In this document: positions 7,417 through 14,644 of the stretch, one piece after another | Layout of the letters: each line of letters opens with the position of its first letter | Numbering within the stretch: the stretch's first letter is position 1 | Assembly (NCBI RefSeq): GCF_030818795.1 | Contig: NZ_JAUTAY010000001.1 | Location: forward strand, 3,038,001-3,102,000 | Reading direction: 5' to 3' | DNA from: Microbacterium sp. SORGH_AS_0862 | GTDB lineage: Bacteria; Actinomycetota; Actinomycetes; Actinomycetales; Microbacteriaceae | DNA length: 64,000 nt | The notes under the pieces: model-generated | The model's database searches: none | Told to the model about the DNA's origin: nothing | Seen by the model: the letters and a program-made list of their open reading frames with translations, nothing else | Position numbers and translations under genes: made by a program

Positions 7417-7489
7417 TCCCGGCGGCTGGATTCGAACCAGCGGCCTTCAGGTTAGAAATCTGTCGCTCTATCCACCGAGCTACGCCGGG
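7417..7489 (-). tRNA. tRNA-Arg (anticodon TCT), element-borne
   Basis: The minus strand folds as a 73-nt tRNA. The acceptor arms are CCCGGCG (7489-7483) and CGCCGGG (7424-7418). The D stem is GCTC/GAGC, and the T arm is GCTGG-TTCGAAT-CCAGC. The anticodon loop is TTTCTAA, giving TCT, which reads the rare Arg codon AGA. The anticodon stem is weak, with mismatches at its outer and inner pairs, and CCA is not encoded. Both traits fit a phage-carried tRNA rather than a host housekeeping copy. Confidence 0.8.
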
Positions 7490-7499
7490 GTAGTGCCCC

Positions 7500-7735
7500 T
7501 TCATCTGAAGCGCGGGGTGTCAGCAATCCTTAGCCCCCTCGATCAAGATGGAGTCGGCATTGCCGACATCATCGACTCGCGCGCCGCAGGAATCGTGCTC
7601 CGCGCGATCGCCGAGTGAAGCCCGGTCTCGTTGATGACGGACATGTCCTGGACGCCGCCGGGGGTATGCAGAACGTGCATACCCTTGTCGTCGAGTTCCC
7701 ACCGGGATCCGCACCGTCCGTAGATTCGGGGAAGA
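7500..7735. other. Gene-poor stretch with a strong dyad
   Basis: No open frame here has a ribosome site and family-like sequence. At 7662-7684 there is a perfect 9-bp inverted repeat, GGGTATGCA-GAACG-TGCATACCC, suitable as a repressor operator or small hairpin. The rest is unremarkable. Confidence 0.55.
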
Positions 7736-7768
7736 GGCAGGGGTACTCACTGAGCGAGTACCCCTGCC
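7736..7768 (-). terminator. Hairpin at the end of the lysogeny-side operon
   Basis: GGCAGGGGTACTC (7736-7748) and GAGTACCCCTGCC (7756-7768) form a perfect 13-bp stem with a 7-base loop, eight bases past the stop of the gene ending at 7776. There is no long T run, so termination efficiency is uncertain. Confidence 0.6.
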
Positions 7769-7775
7769 CGTCTGG

Positions 7776-8276
7776 TCATTCTTCAGCGTTTCGTGCGATT
7801 CCGAGGAGGCGGTCGACCTCTTCCCATTCGTCCTGGCCGATCGCGCGAGCAACGGCGAACACATCGCCAACGGCCCACCGGGTCTGACCGCTGAGGAGGT
7901 TTCCGACTCTCGAGACCTCGAGCCCGAACTCGGCGGCCGCTTCCTTGAAAGTCCATCCACGGTCAGTGATGAGTGTGCGAACCTCGAGGGACAGAGCGTC
8001 GTCGCTGAGACGTGAGCGGGTCGGCTTGTTCAAGATCCGCACCGCTGCTGCAGCCTCCTCGATGGCCTTGGCGACTTGGTCTTGCGTGTGTGCGGATGGG
8101 TTGGTCGGGTCGGTTTTCACGTTCAGGTGCCAGACGCGTTCGCCGACGGTGCGGTCGACGGTTGCTCTGACCCATCTGTTGCTGAAGTCGTACCGCTCGA
8201 TGTTCGCGCCGGCTGAATCGATGCGCCCTGGAGGTCGCTCAAGGAGATCGATGACCCGTGTGTTCGTGGTGTACAT
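7776..8276 (-). CDS. HTH regulator of the element (possible repressor)
   Basis: The 166-residue protein has an XRE-like helix-turn-helix near its C-terminus, about residues 105-150 ('GWTFKEAAAEFGLEVSRV' then 'LLSGQTRWAVGDVFAVARAIG'). The N-terminal half, with 'RWVRATVDRTVGERVWHLNVKTD', has strand character. Its ATG overlaps the upstream stop by one base (TGATG), and it is followed by a 13-bp-stem hairpin, so it is the last gene of the operon starting near 9314. A role as lysogeny repressor or early regulator is inferred from the HTH and position. Confidence 0.6.
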   Translation of the reverse strand: MYTTNTRVIDLLERPPGRIDSAGANIERYDFSNRWVRATVDRTVGERVWHLNVKTDPTNPSAHTQDQVAKAIEEAAAAVRILNKPTRSRLSDDALSLEVRTLITDRGWTFKEAAAEFGLEVSRVGNLLSGQTRWAVGDVFAVARAIGQDEWEEVDRLLGIARNAEE

Positions 8277-8617
8277 CAGCCCTCCACTTCCGCGAGTTGC
8301 TCGGTGACGGAGTGGTGTCGGCGAAGCGCGGGGGTGTGGTCGCGTACGAACTTGTCGTAGCGTTCGCTGGCGAGCAGCCAGACCTTCGCGATGCTCTGGA
8401 AGGTGTTGGTGGCCTCCCCGGGTTCGATCCAGACTTCGTCGATGCCCGTGGTGGTGTGGATACCGGGTCGCCCATCCTCGAGGGTGAGGGTGAACTCCTG
8501 CTTCGCATCCTCCACGCGGATCGTGACGTGCTGCTCGTGCGATTCCTGGGGCGTGAACTCGTCCTCGTGGTCAGCGTCGCACCAGTCGTATACGGGGCAG
8601 TTGATGTGCGCCATCAT
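8276..8617 (-). CDS. Unknown element protein, 113 residues
   Basis: The start overlaps the upstream stop (ATGA at 8617-8614). The N-terminus has 'HINCPVYDWCDADHEDEF' with paired Cys and His residues, suggesting a small zinc site. A beta-rich middle ('VTIRVEDAKQEFTLTLEDG') and a C-terminal helix follow. It resembles small phage proteins but no named family is identified. Confidence 0.55.
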   Translation of the reverse strand: MMAHINCPVYDWCDADHEDEFTPQESHEQHVTIRVEDAKQEFTLTLEDGRPGIHTTTGIDEVWIEPGEATNTFQSIAKVWLLASERYDKFVRDHTPALRRHHSVTEQLAEVEG

Positions 8618-8952
8618 GCAGCCCCGGCCATGCTGCGGTCGCGCGCGATGAGGTCGACGCGGCCGGCTCGGTAACATGCCTTCTCTACGGAGGCCGGCTT
8701 GAGCTTGAGCGCTGCCGCAGCGTCAGTGATTCGCTGGCCCATCTCGAGCATGAACTCGAGTTCTTCCACGACGTGCGTAGAAGGCTGCCGGCGCTTCGGG
8801 CGGGGGAGTGACGCGACGTACCGACGCGCCGTCTCTTCGTCGCCGAATGTGATCGTGGGGAGATAGCCCAGCGCCTTGAAACGCGGTTCGGTGTGCACCA
8901 CCACCCGCTTCGTGCCGTTGCGCTGTTTCGAAGGCTTGATGCTGACCATCAC
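8614..8952 (-). CDS. Small HTH-containing element protein
   Basis: The 112-residue product is basic at its N-terminus ('SIKPSKQRNGTKRVVVH'). A C-terminal helix-turn-helix-like segment, 'GQRITDAAAALKLKPASVEK', is followed by 'ACYRAGRVDLI'. It overlaps both neighbours; the start is either GTG at 8952 (GTGA overlap) or ATG at 8949. It probably binds DNA, with unknown targets. Confidence 0.5.
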   Translation of the reverse strand: MMVSIKPSKQRNGTKRVVVHTEPRFKALGYLPTITFGDEETARRYVASLPRPKRRQPSTHVVEELEFMLEMGQRITDAAAALKLKPASVEKACYRAGRVDLIARDRSMAGAA

Positions 8953-9314
8953 CGAGCCTCCTCGGTGTGGGCTTCGAGTGCTTCAGCGGCGGCGATGAAC
9001 TCGCGGGCGAACTCGCGCAGCTCAACCGCGGTGACGGCCGTCTCGTTCGCCATGAAGTAGAGATAGACGCTGCCGCCATCCGCATGACGCACGCTGCCGT
9101 CTCGCCACACATATGCAGCGCCGAGTTCCACGGAACCGAACTTGGCGTCGTACCCGAGGCCGACTTTGCCGTCTTGGGTCTCCTCCGCGATCGATGCCTC
9201 CGTTGCCCACCCGGGAGCCGCGTCGATTGCCTCTCGGTGTGTCTGAAACCACGCGAGATCGTAAGGATCCTCGACGTGAAGTCCGGCGCGGACAGTAGTG
9301 TTCATTTCGGTCAT
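8949..9314 (-). CDS. Unknown element protein, 121 residues
   Basis: The start ATG at 9314 has TTAGGAG upstream. The sequence is acidic. A beta-rich middle ('GKVGLGYDAKFGSVELGAAYVW' in part, then 'GSVYLYF') precedes a C-terminal amphipathic helix ('VELREFAREFIAAAEALEA'). It is the first gene of a four-gene overlapping operon that ends with the HTH regulator at 7776. No family is recognised. Confidence 0.55.
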   Translation of the reverse strand: MTEMNTTVRAGLHVEDPYDLAWFQTHREAIDAAPGWATEASIAEETQDGKVGLGYDAKFGSVELGAAYVWRDGSVRHADGGSVYLYFMANETAVTAVELREFAREFIAAAEALEAHTEEAR

Positions 9315-9399
9315 CAGGACTCCTAAGTTCTTGACCTCGCCCTCGTTCGAGTTGCAGCTCGAGCGGGGGCATCTTCATGACGGCGGCTGCCGCCAAGCT

Positions 9400-10797
9400 C
9401 TATGTGCCCGTCTTCCAGTCGATGACGATCTGGTCAGGGTCGAATCTCTTACCGGGGCCGCTCGGGAGAATCGTCACGGTCATCAGTAGCTCGACTGCCT
9501 CGCGCTTCGCCCCGAGGGGGATCTGCTTCCACCGTTCAGCTGCCTGTGGCCCGGCGAGTTCGGTGAGCACGGTTCTCGGCTTTGAGGCCTCGCGCCGGCG
9601 TTCGGCGTCGCGACGCTGATCCCTGAGCCGTGCGGTGATCCGCTTCAACTGGTTCGCGTCGATTTCATCCGCAGCGAACTGGTCAGCGACGACATCGAGT
9701 TTCGCTTCGATCCCAGCGATCTCCTGCCGGCATGCGTCCGCGACCTTCGAATCGCCAGCGCTGAACAGTTCGGCCGCGTCAGACGCGCTCAACCGTGCCA
9801 CGATGACGCCCTCAACTACCTGGTCGACGAGCTCTTGCTGTCTCCGAACCCGGAAGCAGTTCGAGCACTGATACGCCGCCGGCTGGCGCTTGGTGGCGCC
9901 CGTGCTGGGGTTCTCTACGTATCGACCAACAGTGCGCCGCATTCTGCCTCCGCAGCGCCCACACAGGGCTAGCCCCGAGAGAAGGTACTTGGGCGTCGGG
10001 CCGTCGTGGTTGTCCCGACGAGAGGGATCCGTGAGCAGCGCGACCAACTGCGCGTGCGTGTCCTCGTCGATGATCGGCTCAGTGGTCGCCTTACCGATGA
10101 CCTTCCCCCTGTGCACCCGTAGGCCGGCGTTCGAAGGACGCATGAGGATCTGACGCAGGATCGTCGTGTTCCACTGGTCAGACTTGGGTCCGGGTTCGCC
10201 ACGCTTGTTGAGGTCCGTCACGACCGAGCGGAGCGACTCTCGCGCCAGGACTCGGCGGGCGCACTCGCGGACGATGTTGGCTTGGAAGTCGTTCGGCACG
10301 TCGCGCCCATCGACGCGTACATACCCATAGGGCGGATATCCGTGCGGTTCGCCCTTCTCCGCCTTTTCCTGAAACTTCCGCTTTAGTCGGCGAGCCTGGT
10401 TCTCCACTTCGAGGCGAGCGAACACGCCCATCTGCCGCGCCATCGCTCGGCCTTCTGGGGTCTCGAGATCGATAGTGCCGCTGACGTTCGCCAGAGTGAG
10501 TCCGTGACGGTCGGCGAGATCGATGATGTCCTCGAGCTCGCGCGGCGTGCGGGTGAGGCGATCGACGGCCCACACCACCACTGCCTCAAGGTGCCCCGAT
10601 CGGATGTCGCGCACCATTCGCTCATAGGCGGGTCGCGACTTCGAACGAGTGGCGCTGACGTCGTTGTCGGAGTAGACCTGCACCACTTCCCATCCGCGGG
10701 TGGCGGCGACTCGTTCGCAGTCTTCTCGTTGTCGGGTGACACCCAGCTCGGTGCCCTCCGTGTCCTTTGAGATTCGGACGTAGATTCCTGCGCGCAT
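9400..10797 (-). CDS. Large serine integrase (site-specific recombinase)
   Basis: The 465-residue protein has an N-terminal resolvase domain (about 1-150) with the catalytic-serine motif YVRISKD (Ser10) and the 'VVVWAVDRLTR' segment. A recombinase domain follows (about 165-260, with 'GYPPYGYVRVDG'). A zinc ribbon (about 280-325) has Cys pairs in 'CGRCGG' and 'CSNC', and a coiled-coil region at about 340-410 precedes a conserved 'WKQIPLGAKREAVELLM' tail. Enzymes of this class join attP and attB and, with a directionality factor, excise the element. The gene reads away from the adjacent att-like dyad. A TATAAC box lies so close to the ATG that its mRNA would be nearly leaderless. Confidence 0.95.
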   Translation of the reverse strand: MRAGIYVRISKDTEGTELGVTRQREDCERVAATRGWEVVQVYSDNDVSATRSKSRPAYERMVRDIRSGHLEAVVVWAVDRLTRTPRELEDIIDLADRHGLTLANVSGTIDLETPEGRAMARQMGVFARLEVENQARRLKRKFQEKAEKGEPHGYPPYGYVRVDGRDVPNDFQANIVRECARRVLARESLRSVVTDLNKRGEPGPKSDQWNTTILRQILMRPSNAGLRVHRGKVIGKATTEPIIDEDTHAQLVALLTDPSRRDNHDGPTPKYLLSGLALCGRCGGRMRRTVGRYVENPSTGATKRQPAAYQCSNCFRVRRQQELVDQVVEGVIVARLSASDAAELFSAGDSKVADACRQEIAGIEAKLDVVADQFAADEIDANQLKRITARLRDQRRDAERRREASKPRTVLTELAGPQAAERWKQIPLGAKREAVELLMTVTILPSGPGKRFDPDQIVIDWKTGT

Positions 10798-10823
10798 GCA
10801 GTGAGGTTATAACCAACCTCTGA
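10798..10823. promoter_or_regulatory. Candidate right attachment site overlapping the integrase -10 box
   Basis: Between the integrase ATG and the resumed tadC frame lies GAGGTTATAACCAACCTC (10803-10820), with outer arms GAGGTT/AACCTC and an inner perfect palindrome GGTTATAACC (10805-10814). Such dyads are typical of serine-integrase half-sites. On the minus strand TATAAC within it could be the integrase -10 element. The matching left site is outside the window. Confidence 0.55.
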
Positions 10824-10909
10824 CACCGCTCGTCTTCCTCATCCTGCCGCTCAGCGTGCTGATCGCTGTGTTCCCCGGCATCGTCCTGCTGCGGCTGGGG
10901 TTGTCATGA
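10805..10909 (+). pseudogene. 3' remnant of a tadC-like (type II secretion F family) gene
   Basis: The frame from 10805 to the stop at 10907-10909 encodes about 34 residues, with 'LTPLVFLILPLSVLIAVFPG' followed by 'IVLLRLGLS'. This is the hydrophobic C-terminus typical of TadC/GspF-family pilus assembly proteins. It directly precedes a Tad pilin-like gene and TadE/TadG-like genes on the same strand, where tadC is expected. The upstream part of the gene is replaced by the element's integrase end. Whether the disrupted protein is still functional with an element-supplied C-terminus cannot be judged here. Confidence 0.6.
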
Positions 10910-10947
10910 TCCCGGCGCGGCCCCTCGTGCTCGTGAAGGAGGGCACC

Positions 10948-11142
10948 ATGTTCGACCGTTCACCCATACGTCGCCTCCGCACCGCGTGGGGCAACCTCCT
11001 CGCCGACGAACGCGGCGACGTTCCCGGCTGGGTCCTGATCACACTGATGACCGCCGGGCTCGTCGTCGTGATCTGGGCGCTCGCCGGCCCCGCGCTCGCC
11101 GATCTGTTCACCCAGGCGATCGACCGCGTCAGCGGGTTCTGA
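10948..11142 (+). CDS. Small Flp-pilin-like membrane protein of the Tad locus
   Basis: The ATG at 10948 follows AAGGAGGG closely and gives 64 residues; an upstream start at 10906 overlaps the tadC remnant and is less likely. A charged N-terminus ('RLRTAWGNLLADERGD') precedes one hydrophobic segment at about residues 28-48 ('WVLITLMTAGLVVVIWALAG'). This matches the size and layout of Flp pilin-type proteins, although the classic G/XXXXEY processing motif is not evident. It lies 38 bp after the tadC remnant and 3 bp before the TadE gene. Confidence 0.6.
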   Translation: MFDRSPIRRLRTAWGNLLADERGDVPGWVLITLMTAGLVVVIWALAGPALADLFTQAIDRVSGF

Positions 11143-11145
11143 GCG

Positions 11146-11541
11146 ATGGCCGACCGGCATCCGCTGCTCGACGACGAAGGGTCCGCCCCGGTCGAGTTCG
11201 TGCTGGTCGGTGCCGTCCTGACCTTTCTGACCCTCGCCGTGCTGCAGCTCGGCTTCGCCGTTTACATCCGCAACGTCGTCCACGATGCAGCGGTCGAGGG
11301 GGCGTATCACGCCGCACTCGCCGACACGAGCCTCGCGGATGGGGTCGCGCGCACCGAACGCGTCGTCTCTCGGGTGGTAGGGGATGCGTATCCTGTCGAG
11401 GTCCAGGCTGCGGAGACTCAGCGCTTCGGCTATCCGGCCACCGAGGTCACAGTGCGGGCGACGCTGCCGGTCGCCGGCCTGTGGGGTGTGCCCGAGGCGT
11501 TGGAGGTGACCGCTCATGCGCCGAACGAGAGCTTCGACTGA
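11146..11541 (+). CDS. TadE-family pseudopilin
   Basis: The 131-residue product has the TadE signature: a short polar N-terminus with 'DDEGSAPVEFVLV', one membrane segment (about 16-38) and a periplasmic-type domain starting 'AVYIRNVVHDAAVEGAYHAAL'. TadE-like proteins are prepilin-peptidase substrates needed for Flp pilus assembly. It overlaps the next gene by 26 bp in another frame. Confidence 0.75.
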   Translation: MADRHPLLDDEGSAPVEFVLVGAVLTFLTLAVLQLGFAVYIRNVVHDAAVEGAYHAALADTSLADGVARTERVVSRVVGDAYPVEVQAAETQRFGYPATEVTVRATLPVAGLWGVPEALEVTAHAPNESFD

Positions 11542-11992
11542 GCCTGTGTCGGTGGTCGCCGACGACGAGGGCAATGCATCGCTCGAGTTCATCGTGGCGG
11601 GCCTCATCCTCCTCGCGCCGCTCGTCTACCTGATCGTCGCGCTCGGTGCGATCCAGTCGCAGGCGCTCGGAGTGGAGGCGGCGGCCCGCCATGTCGCGCG
11701 CGCTGTCTCGACCGCGGCGAACACGGAGGATGCGGCCGCCCGCGCCGACCTGGTGCTGGCGGCCGTCGCGGAGGAGTACGGCATCGATCCGGATGCGGTC
11801 GTGTTGCGCTGGGAGTGCGCGCCCGCCGGCGTGGAGTGCCCGTCCGCGGGCGCGACGCTGCTTCTGAGCGTCAGCACGGACGTACCCCTTCCCCTCGTGC
11901 CGCCGGTGCTTGGCCTCGACCAGGTTGCATCCGTTCCGGTCGAGGCGAGCGCCGCGCAGAAGGTGTCCCGACTCTGGGGGGCGACGCCATGA
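11516..11992 (+). CDS. Second TadE-like protein
   Basis: In this 158-residue product 'DDEGNASLEFIVAGLILLAP' marks a TadE-type N-terminus, and one membrane segment spans about residues 22-44. The exported domain contains a Cys pair (in WECAPAGVEC). A GTG at 11546 is an alternative start that removes the overlap. It ends in an ATGA overlap with the TadG-like gene, so the four Tad genes form one operon. Confidence 0.7.
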   Translation: MRRTRASTEPVSVVADDEGNASLEFIVAGLILLAPLVYLIVALGAIQSQALGVEAAARHVARAVSTAANTEDAAARADLVLAAVAEEYGIDPDAVVLRWECAPAGVECPSAGATLLLSVSTDVPLPLVPPVLGLDQVASVPVEASAAQKVSRLWGATP

Positions 11993-12402
11993 AGCGCACC
12001 GCGCTCGACGACCAGGGCAGCATCCTGCCCCTCGTGATCGGTTATGCCGTGCTCGCGCTCGCCGCGATCTTCGTGTGCGTGTCAGCGACGAGCCTGTATC
12101 TCGCGCAGAAGCGCCTGGACGGCGTCGCGGATGCGGCTGCTCTCGCCGGTGCGGACGGTTTCACGCTGTCGGTGGTCGACGGCTCACCGCGTGCCGAGCT
12201 GAGTGCGGACGGCGTGCGGGAGCAGGCGGAGGCCCTGGTGACGTTCTCGGGCGATGCGACGCTCGTGTCGGCGACGACGCCCGACGGCGTCTCGGCGCAG
12301 GTCACGGTGGCGGGTGTCTGGCATCCGCCCCTCGTGTCGATGTTCGTCCCCGAGGGTGTCGCACTTGAAGCGACCGCCACCAGCAGGACGGCGTTGCGGT
12401 AG
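11989..12402 (+). CDS. TadG-related pilus assembly protein
   Basis: The start is the ATG at 11989, which overlaps the previous stop by 4 bp. The 137-residue product opens with 'ALDDQGSILPLVIGYAVLAL', one membrane helix, then 'SLYLAQKRLDGVADAAALAGAD', the typical TadG-like start of the Von-Willebrand/Flp-associated family. It is short and lacks a complete VWA domain. It ends the visible Tad operon. Confidence 0.7.
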   Translation: MKRTALDDQGSILPLVIGYAVLALAAIFVCVSATSLYLAQKRLDGVADAAALAGADGFTLSVVDGSPRAELSADGVREQAEALVTFSGDATLVSATTPDGVSAQVTVAGVWHPPLVSMFVPEGVALEATATSRTALR

Positions 12403-12409
12403 TGCGGGA

Positions 12410-12931
12410 TCAGACCGCGTCAGGGGAGGTGAGTGCGGCGACCATGCCGGGCTCGAGCCATGCCGGGCGGTGCTCGTCCGGGATCATCGGCGCCACGAAC
12501 CGGACACGATCCGGAGCCCAGCCCGGTGTGACAACGCTGCCGATCAGCGCGTAGCCCTGCGGATCGATGAGTCGGAGCGCCTTCGTGGTGCCGGCGGGGC
12601 ACACCACCATCGGCTGCTCACCCGCATCCACATCCGTGCCGAGCACGTGCCGTTCGATGGTTCCCGCGTCCGTGGCCAGGAGGTAGTCGACCGGTCCGCC
12701 CTCGATGAGCACGTGGATATCGTCGGATGCGAGCCGGTGCCAGTAGTTGACGGGGCGCTCGGCGTCGAGCAGATAGAAGATCGAGTTGTGTGCCGCGAGT
12801 GTGTCCTGGCCCACGGTGACCGGGAGTTCGGAGCGGGAGCGCGGCGCCCACCATCCGGACTCGACGGGGAGTGGCTCGAGCTGCAGCGCGCCTCGCCAGT
12901 ACTCGGCGCGGGAGGAGGCGTCGGACGTCAT
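12410..12931 (-). CDS. Cupin-domain protein (DUF985-like)
   Basis: The 173-residue protein from ATG 12931 has the DUF985-type cupin order: 'YWRGALQLEPLPVESGWW', a central 'HNSIFYLLDAERPVNYWHRLASDDI' and 'VVCPAGTTKALRLIDP' with a late 'LIGSVVTPGW'. The family folds as a small RmlC-like barrel of uncertain substrate. The gene overlaps the start of the upstream membrane-protein gene by 4 bp and converges on the Tad operon, with only 7 bp between stops. Confidence 0.75.
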   Translation of the reverse strand: MTSDASSRAEYWRGALQLEPLPVESGWWAPRSRSELPVTVGQDTLAAHNSIFYLLDAERPVNYWHRLASDDIHVLIEGGPVDYLLATDAGTIERHVLGTDVDAGEQPMVVCPAGTTKALRLIDPQGYALIGSVVTPGWAPDRVRFVAPMIPDEHRPAWLEPGMVAALTSPDAV

Positions 12932-13269
12932 CCCTCGAGGATGGCAGATGCCCGAGCGGCACGGATCGCCGCCGCCAGTGACACGACGATGGTCGCGATG
13001 AACACGACCACCACGATGACGGCGAACACGACGGCTGCCACGCCGCTGAGCAGGAGCGCGCCCGCGCTCGCCGCGGCGCTCGCGGCGAAGCCGGCCCACG
13101 CCCACTGCGCCGCCGCGCGGTGCGCAGCGGTCCAGGCGGCGGGCGAACGCAGCGTGGACCGGGTGCGGATGCCGGCGAGTCTGTTCTTGCCCAGCACGCC
13201 ACTCGCGGCGAGCTGGGTGAGCACGGCCGAGACGAGGAGCAGAGCGGGGAACACGATCACGCCTGTCAT
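12928..13269 (-). CDS. SdpI-family-like membrane protein
   Basis: The 113-residue product has three predicted membrane segments (about 4-22, 55-75 and 78-105). Between the first two is the SdpI-type motif 'KNRLAGIRTRSTLRSPAAW'. SdpI proteins give immunity to a secreted toxin in Bacillus; in actinomycetes short homologues are widespread and mostly unstudied. It overlaps the cupin gene by 4 bp and is divergent from the GntR gene. Confidence 0.65.
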   Translation of the reverse strand: MTGVIVFPALLLVSAVLTQLAASGVLGKNRLAGIRTRSTLRSPAAWTAAHRAAAQWAWAGFAASAAASAGALLLSGVAAVVFAVIVVVVFIATIVVSLAAAIRAARASAILEG

Positions 13270-13308
13270 GCCCTCAGCCTAGCCAATTGTTCTACTAACA
13301 TTGCAAAC

Positions 13309-13656
13309 ATGTTGTTCCGCGTCGATCATGCCTCCTCGCTGTCGCTCTCCGACCAGATCGCCTTGCAGGTGCGGGCAGGCATCGTGTCGGGTGCGCTGGC
13401 GCCGGGGGAGCGCCTTCCGGCTGCGCGCGACCTGGCGACCGCGCTGCGCGTGAACATGCACACGGTCCTCCGTGCCTACGCGCGGCTGCGCGACGAAGGC
13501 ATCATCGAGATGCGTCAGGGCCGCGGCGCGTGGGTGCGTCCGGAGGCGAACCCGACGCTCGTGCGGATCACCGCGCTTGCCGGGCAGCTGGCCGCCGAGG
13601 CGCGCAAGATCGGACTGAGCCCGCAGGAGATCCTGCGGCTCGTGGAGTCATCGTGA
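13309..13656 (+). CDS. GntR-family regulator (YtrA type)
   Basis: The 115-residue product consists mainly of a GntR winged helix (about 10-77: 'SDQIALQVRAGIVSGALAPG', 'LPAARDLATALRVNMHTVLR', 'GIIEMRQGRGAWV') with a short helical tail, the size of YtrA-subfamily regulators. These usually control a co-transcribed membrane protein or ABC transporter. Here the stop overlaps the GTG of a DUF1648 membrane protein, the likely target. The start ATG lies within AT-rich 'TAACATTGCAAACATG'. Confidence 0.85.
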   Translation: MLFRVDHASSLSLSDQIALQVRAGIVSGALAPGERLPAARDLATALRVNMHTVLRAYARLRDEGIIEMRQGRGAWVRPEANPTLVRITALAGQLAAEARKIGLSPQEILRLVESS

Positions 13657-14621
13657 GCGCGCGGCTTCGCTGGACGCTCGCACTGACCACGCTCGCGCTG
13701 CCCGCGCTGGCGATCGCCGGCACGGCGCTCCTGTGGCGCGATGCGCTTCCGGACCGCATCGCCACGCACTGGTCCGATCTCGGGGCGGCCGACGGCGCTG
13801 CCCCCACCATCGCCGTGTTCGTCATCGTCTTCGGAGTCGCTGCGGCGGCGGCGATCACGGGAACGGTGCTCGTCACCGCTTCCCGGCTGACCGCACGCAC
13901 CACGCAGGTGAGCATGTTCTGGCTCGCCGTGCCCGCCGCTCTCGCGGCGGCGTGCTGGCTCGTGCCCGCGTGGCTGACACTGCGCGCGGGATCGGCTGAG
14001 GACGCCGTGCTCGGCGTCTGGATCATCCCGCTGCTGCTCTGCATCCTGTACGGGTTCGTTCCCTACGCCTTGGCGCCGCGGACGGGAGCGACCGAGGAGC
14101 TGGGCGCGCAGACGATGCCTCTCGCGCCGAGCGAGGTCGGCGCATGGAGCCACACCTTCACGGCGAACATCTTCGTCTACGCCACGATCGTCGTCGCGGC
14201 GATCGCCGTCGTCGTCATCGTCCCGCTCGCGGCCTCGGGATCGCTCGGCTCTGCATGGCTCGCACCGGTCATCCTGCTCGTCGCCACTGTGGTGCTCGCC
14301 TCCTTCATCCGCATCCGCGTGAGCGCGGACTGGCGCGGCCTGCGCGTCGTGTCGCTTCTGCTGCGCATTCCGCTGAAGCGCATCCCGCTGGACCGCATCC
14401 GTCGCGCCGAAGCCGCACAGCTGAACCCCGGCGAGTGGGGAGGATGGGGCTACCGCATCATGCCGGGGCGCTCTGCGCTCGTGCTGCGCAGCGGTCCGGG
14501 GCTCATCATCACGAGCGTGGACGGCACGCAGTTCGCGATCAGTCTCGCGGATGCCGCCAACCCCGCCCGCCTGCTCAACACCCTGCGCGGGCAGGAGAGC
14601 GCAGCAGCTTCGCCAGTCTGA
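13653..14621 (+). CDS. DUF1648-domain membrane protein
   Basis: The GTG at 13653 overlaps the GntR stop (GTGA). The 322-residue protein has an N-terminal membrane helix, then the DUF1648 motif 'LPDRIATHWSDLGAADG', four or five further membrane segments up to about residue 215, and a C-terminal soluble domain (about 220-310) with 'DWRGLRVVSLLLRIPLKRIP'. Coupling with a YtrA-type regulator suggests a cell-envelope stress or antibiotic-sensing module; that role is inferred. Confidence 0.75.
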   Translation: MSARLRWTLALTTLALPALAIAGTALLWRDALPDRIATHWSDLGAADGAAPTIAVFVIVFGVAAAAAITGTVLVTASRLTARTTQVSMFWLAVPAALAAACWLVPAWLTLRAGSAEDAVLGVWIIPLLLCILYGFVPYALAPRTGATEELGAQTMPLAPSEVGAWSHTFTANIFVYATIVVAAIAVVVIVPLAASGSLGSAWLAPVILLVATVVLASFIRIRVSADWRGLRVVSLLLRIPLKRIPLDRIRRAEAAQLNPGEWGGWGYRIMPGRSALVLRSGPGLIITSVDGTQFAISLADAANPARLLNTLRGQESAAASPV

Positions 14622-14644
14622 GGCCATTTGTTTGCGGGTGTCGC

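Larger units (their letters stand above)
1..10823 (-). mobile_element. Right part of an integrated phage-like element (serine-integrase type)
   Basis: All genes run on the minus strand with many 1-4 bp stop/start overlaps, are short, and include a large serine integrase at the right edge, excisionase-like and other HTH proteins, a tRNA and scaffold-like and fibre-like proteins. Codon use is less GC-rich at third positions than in the flanking chromosome. The right boundary is placed at a dyad just beyond the integrase start, where a Tad pilus gene resumes on the plus strand. The left boundary lies outside the window. No terminase, portal, capsid or conjugation gene is visible, so it could be a prophage, a prophage remnant, a phage satellite or an integrative element. 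Confidence 0.85.
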
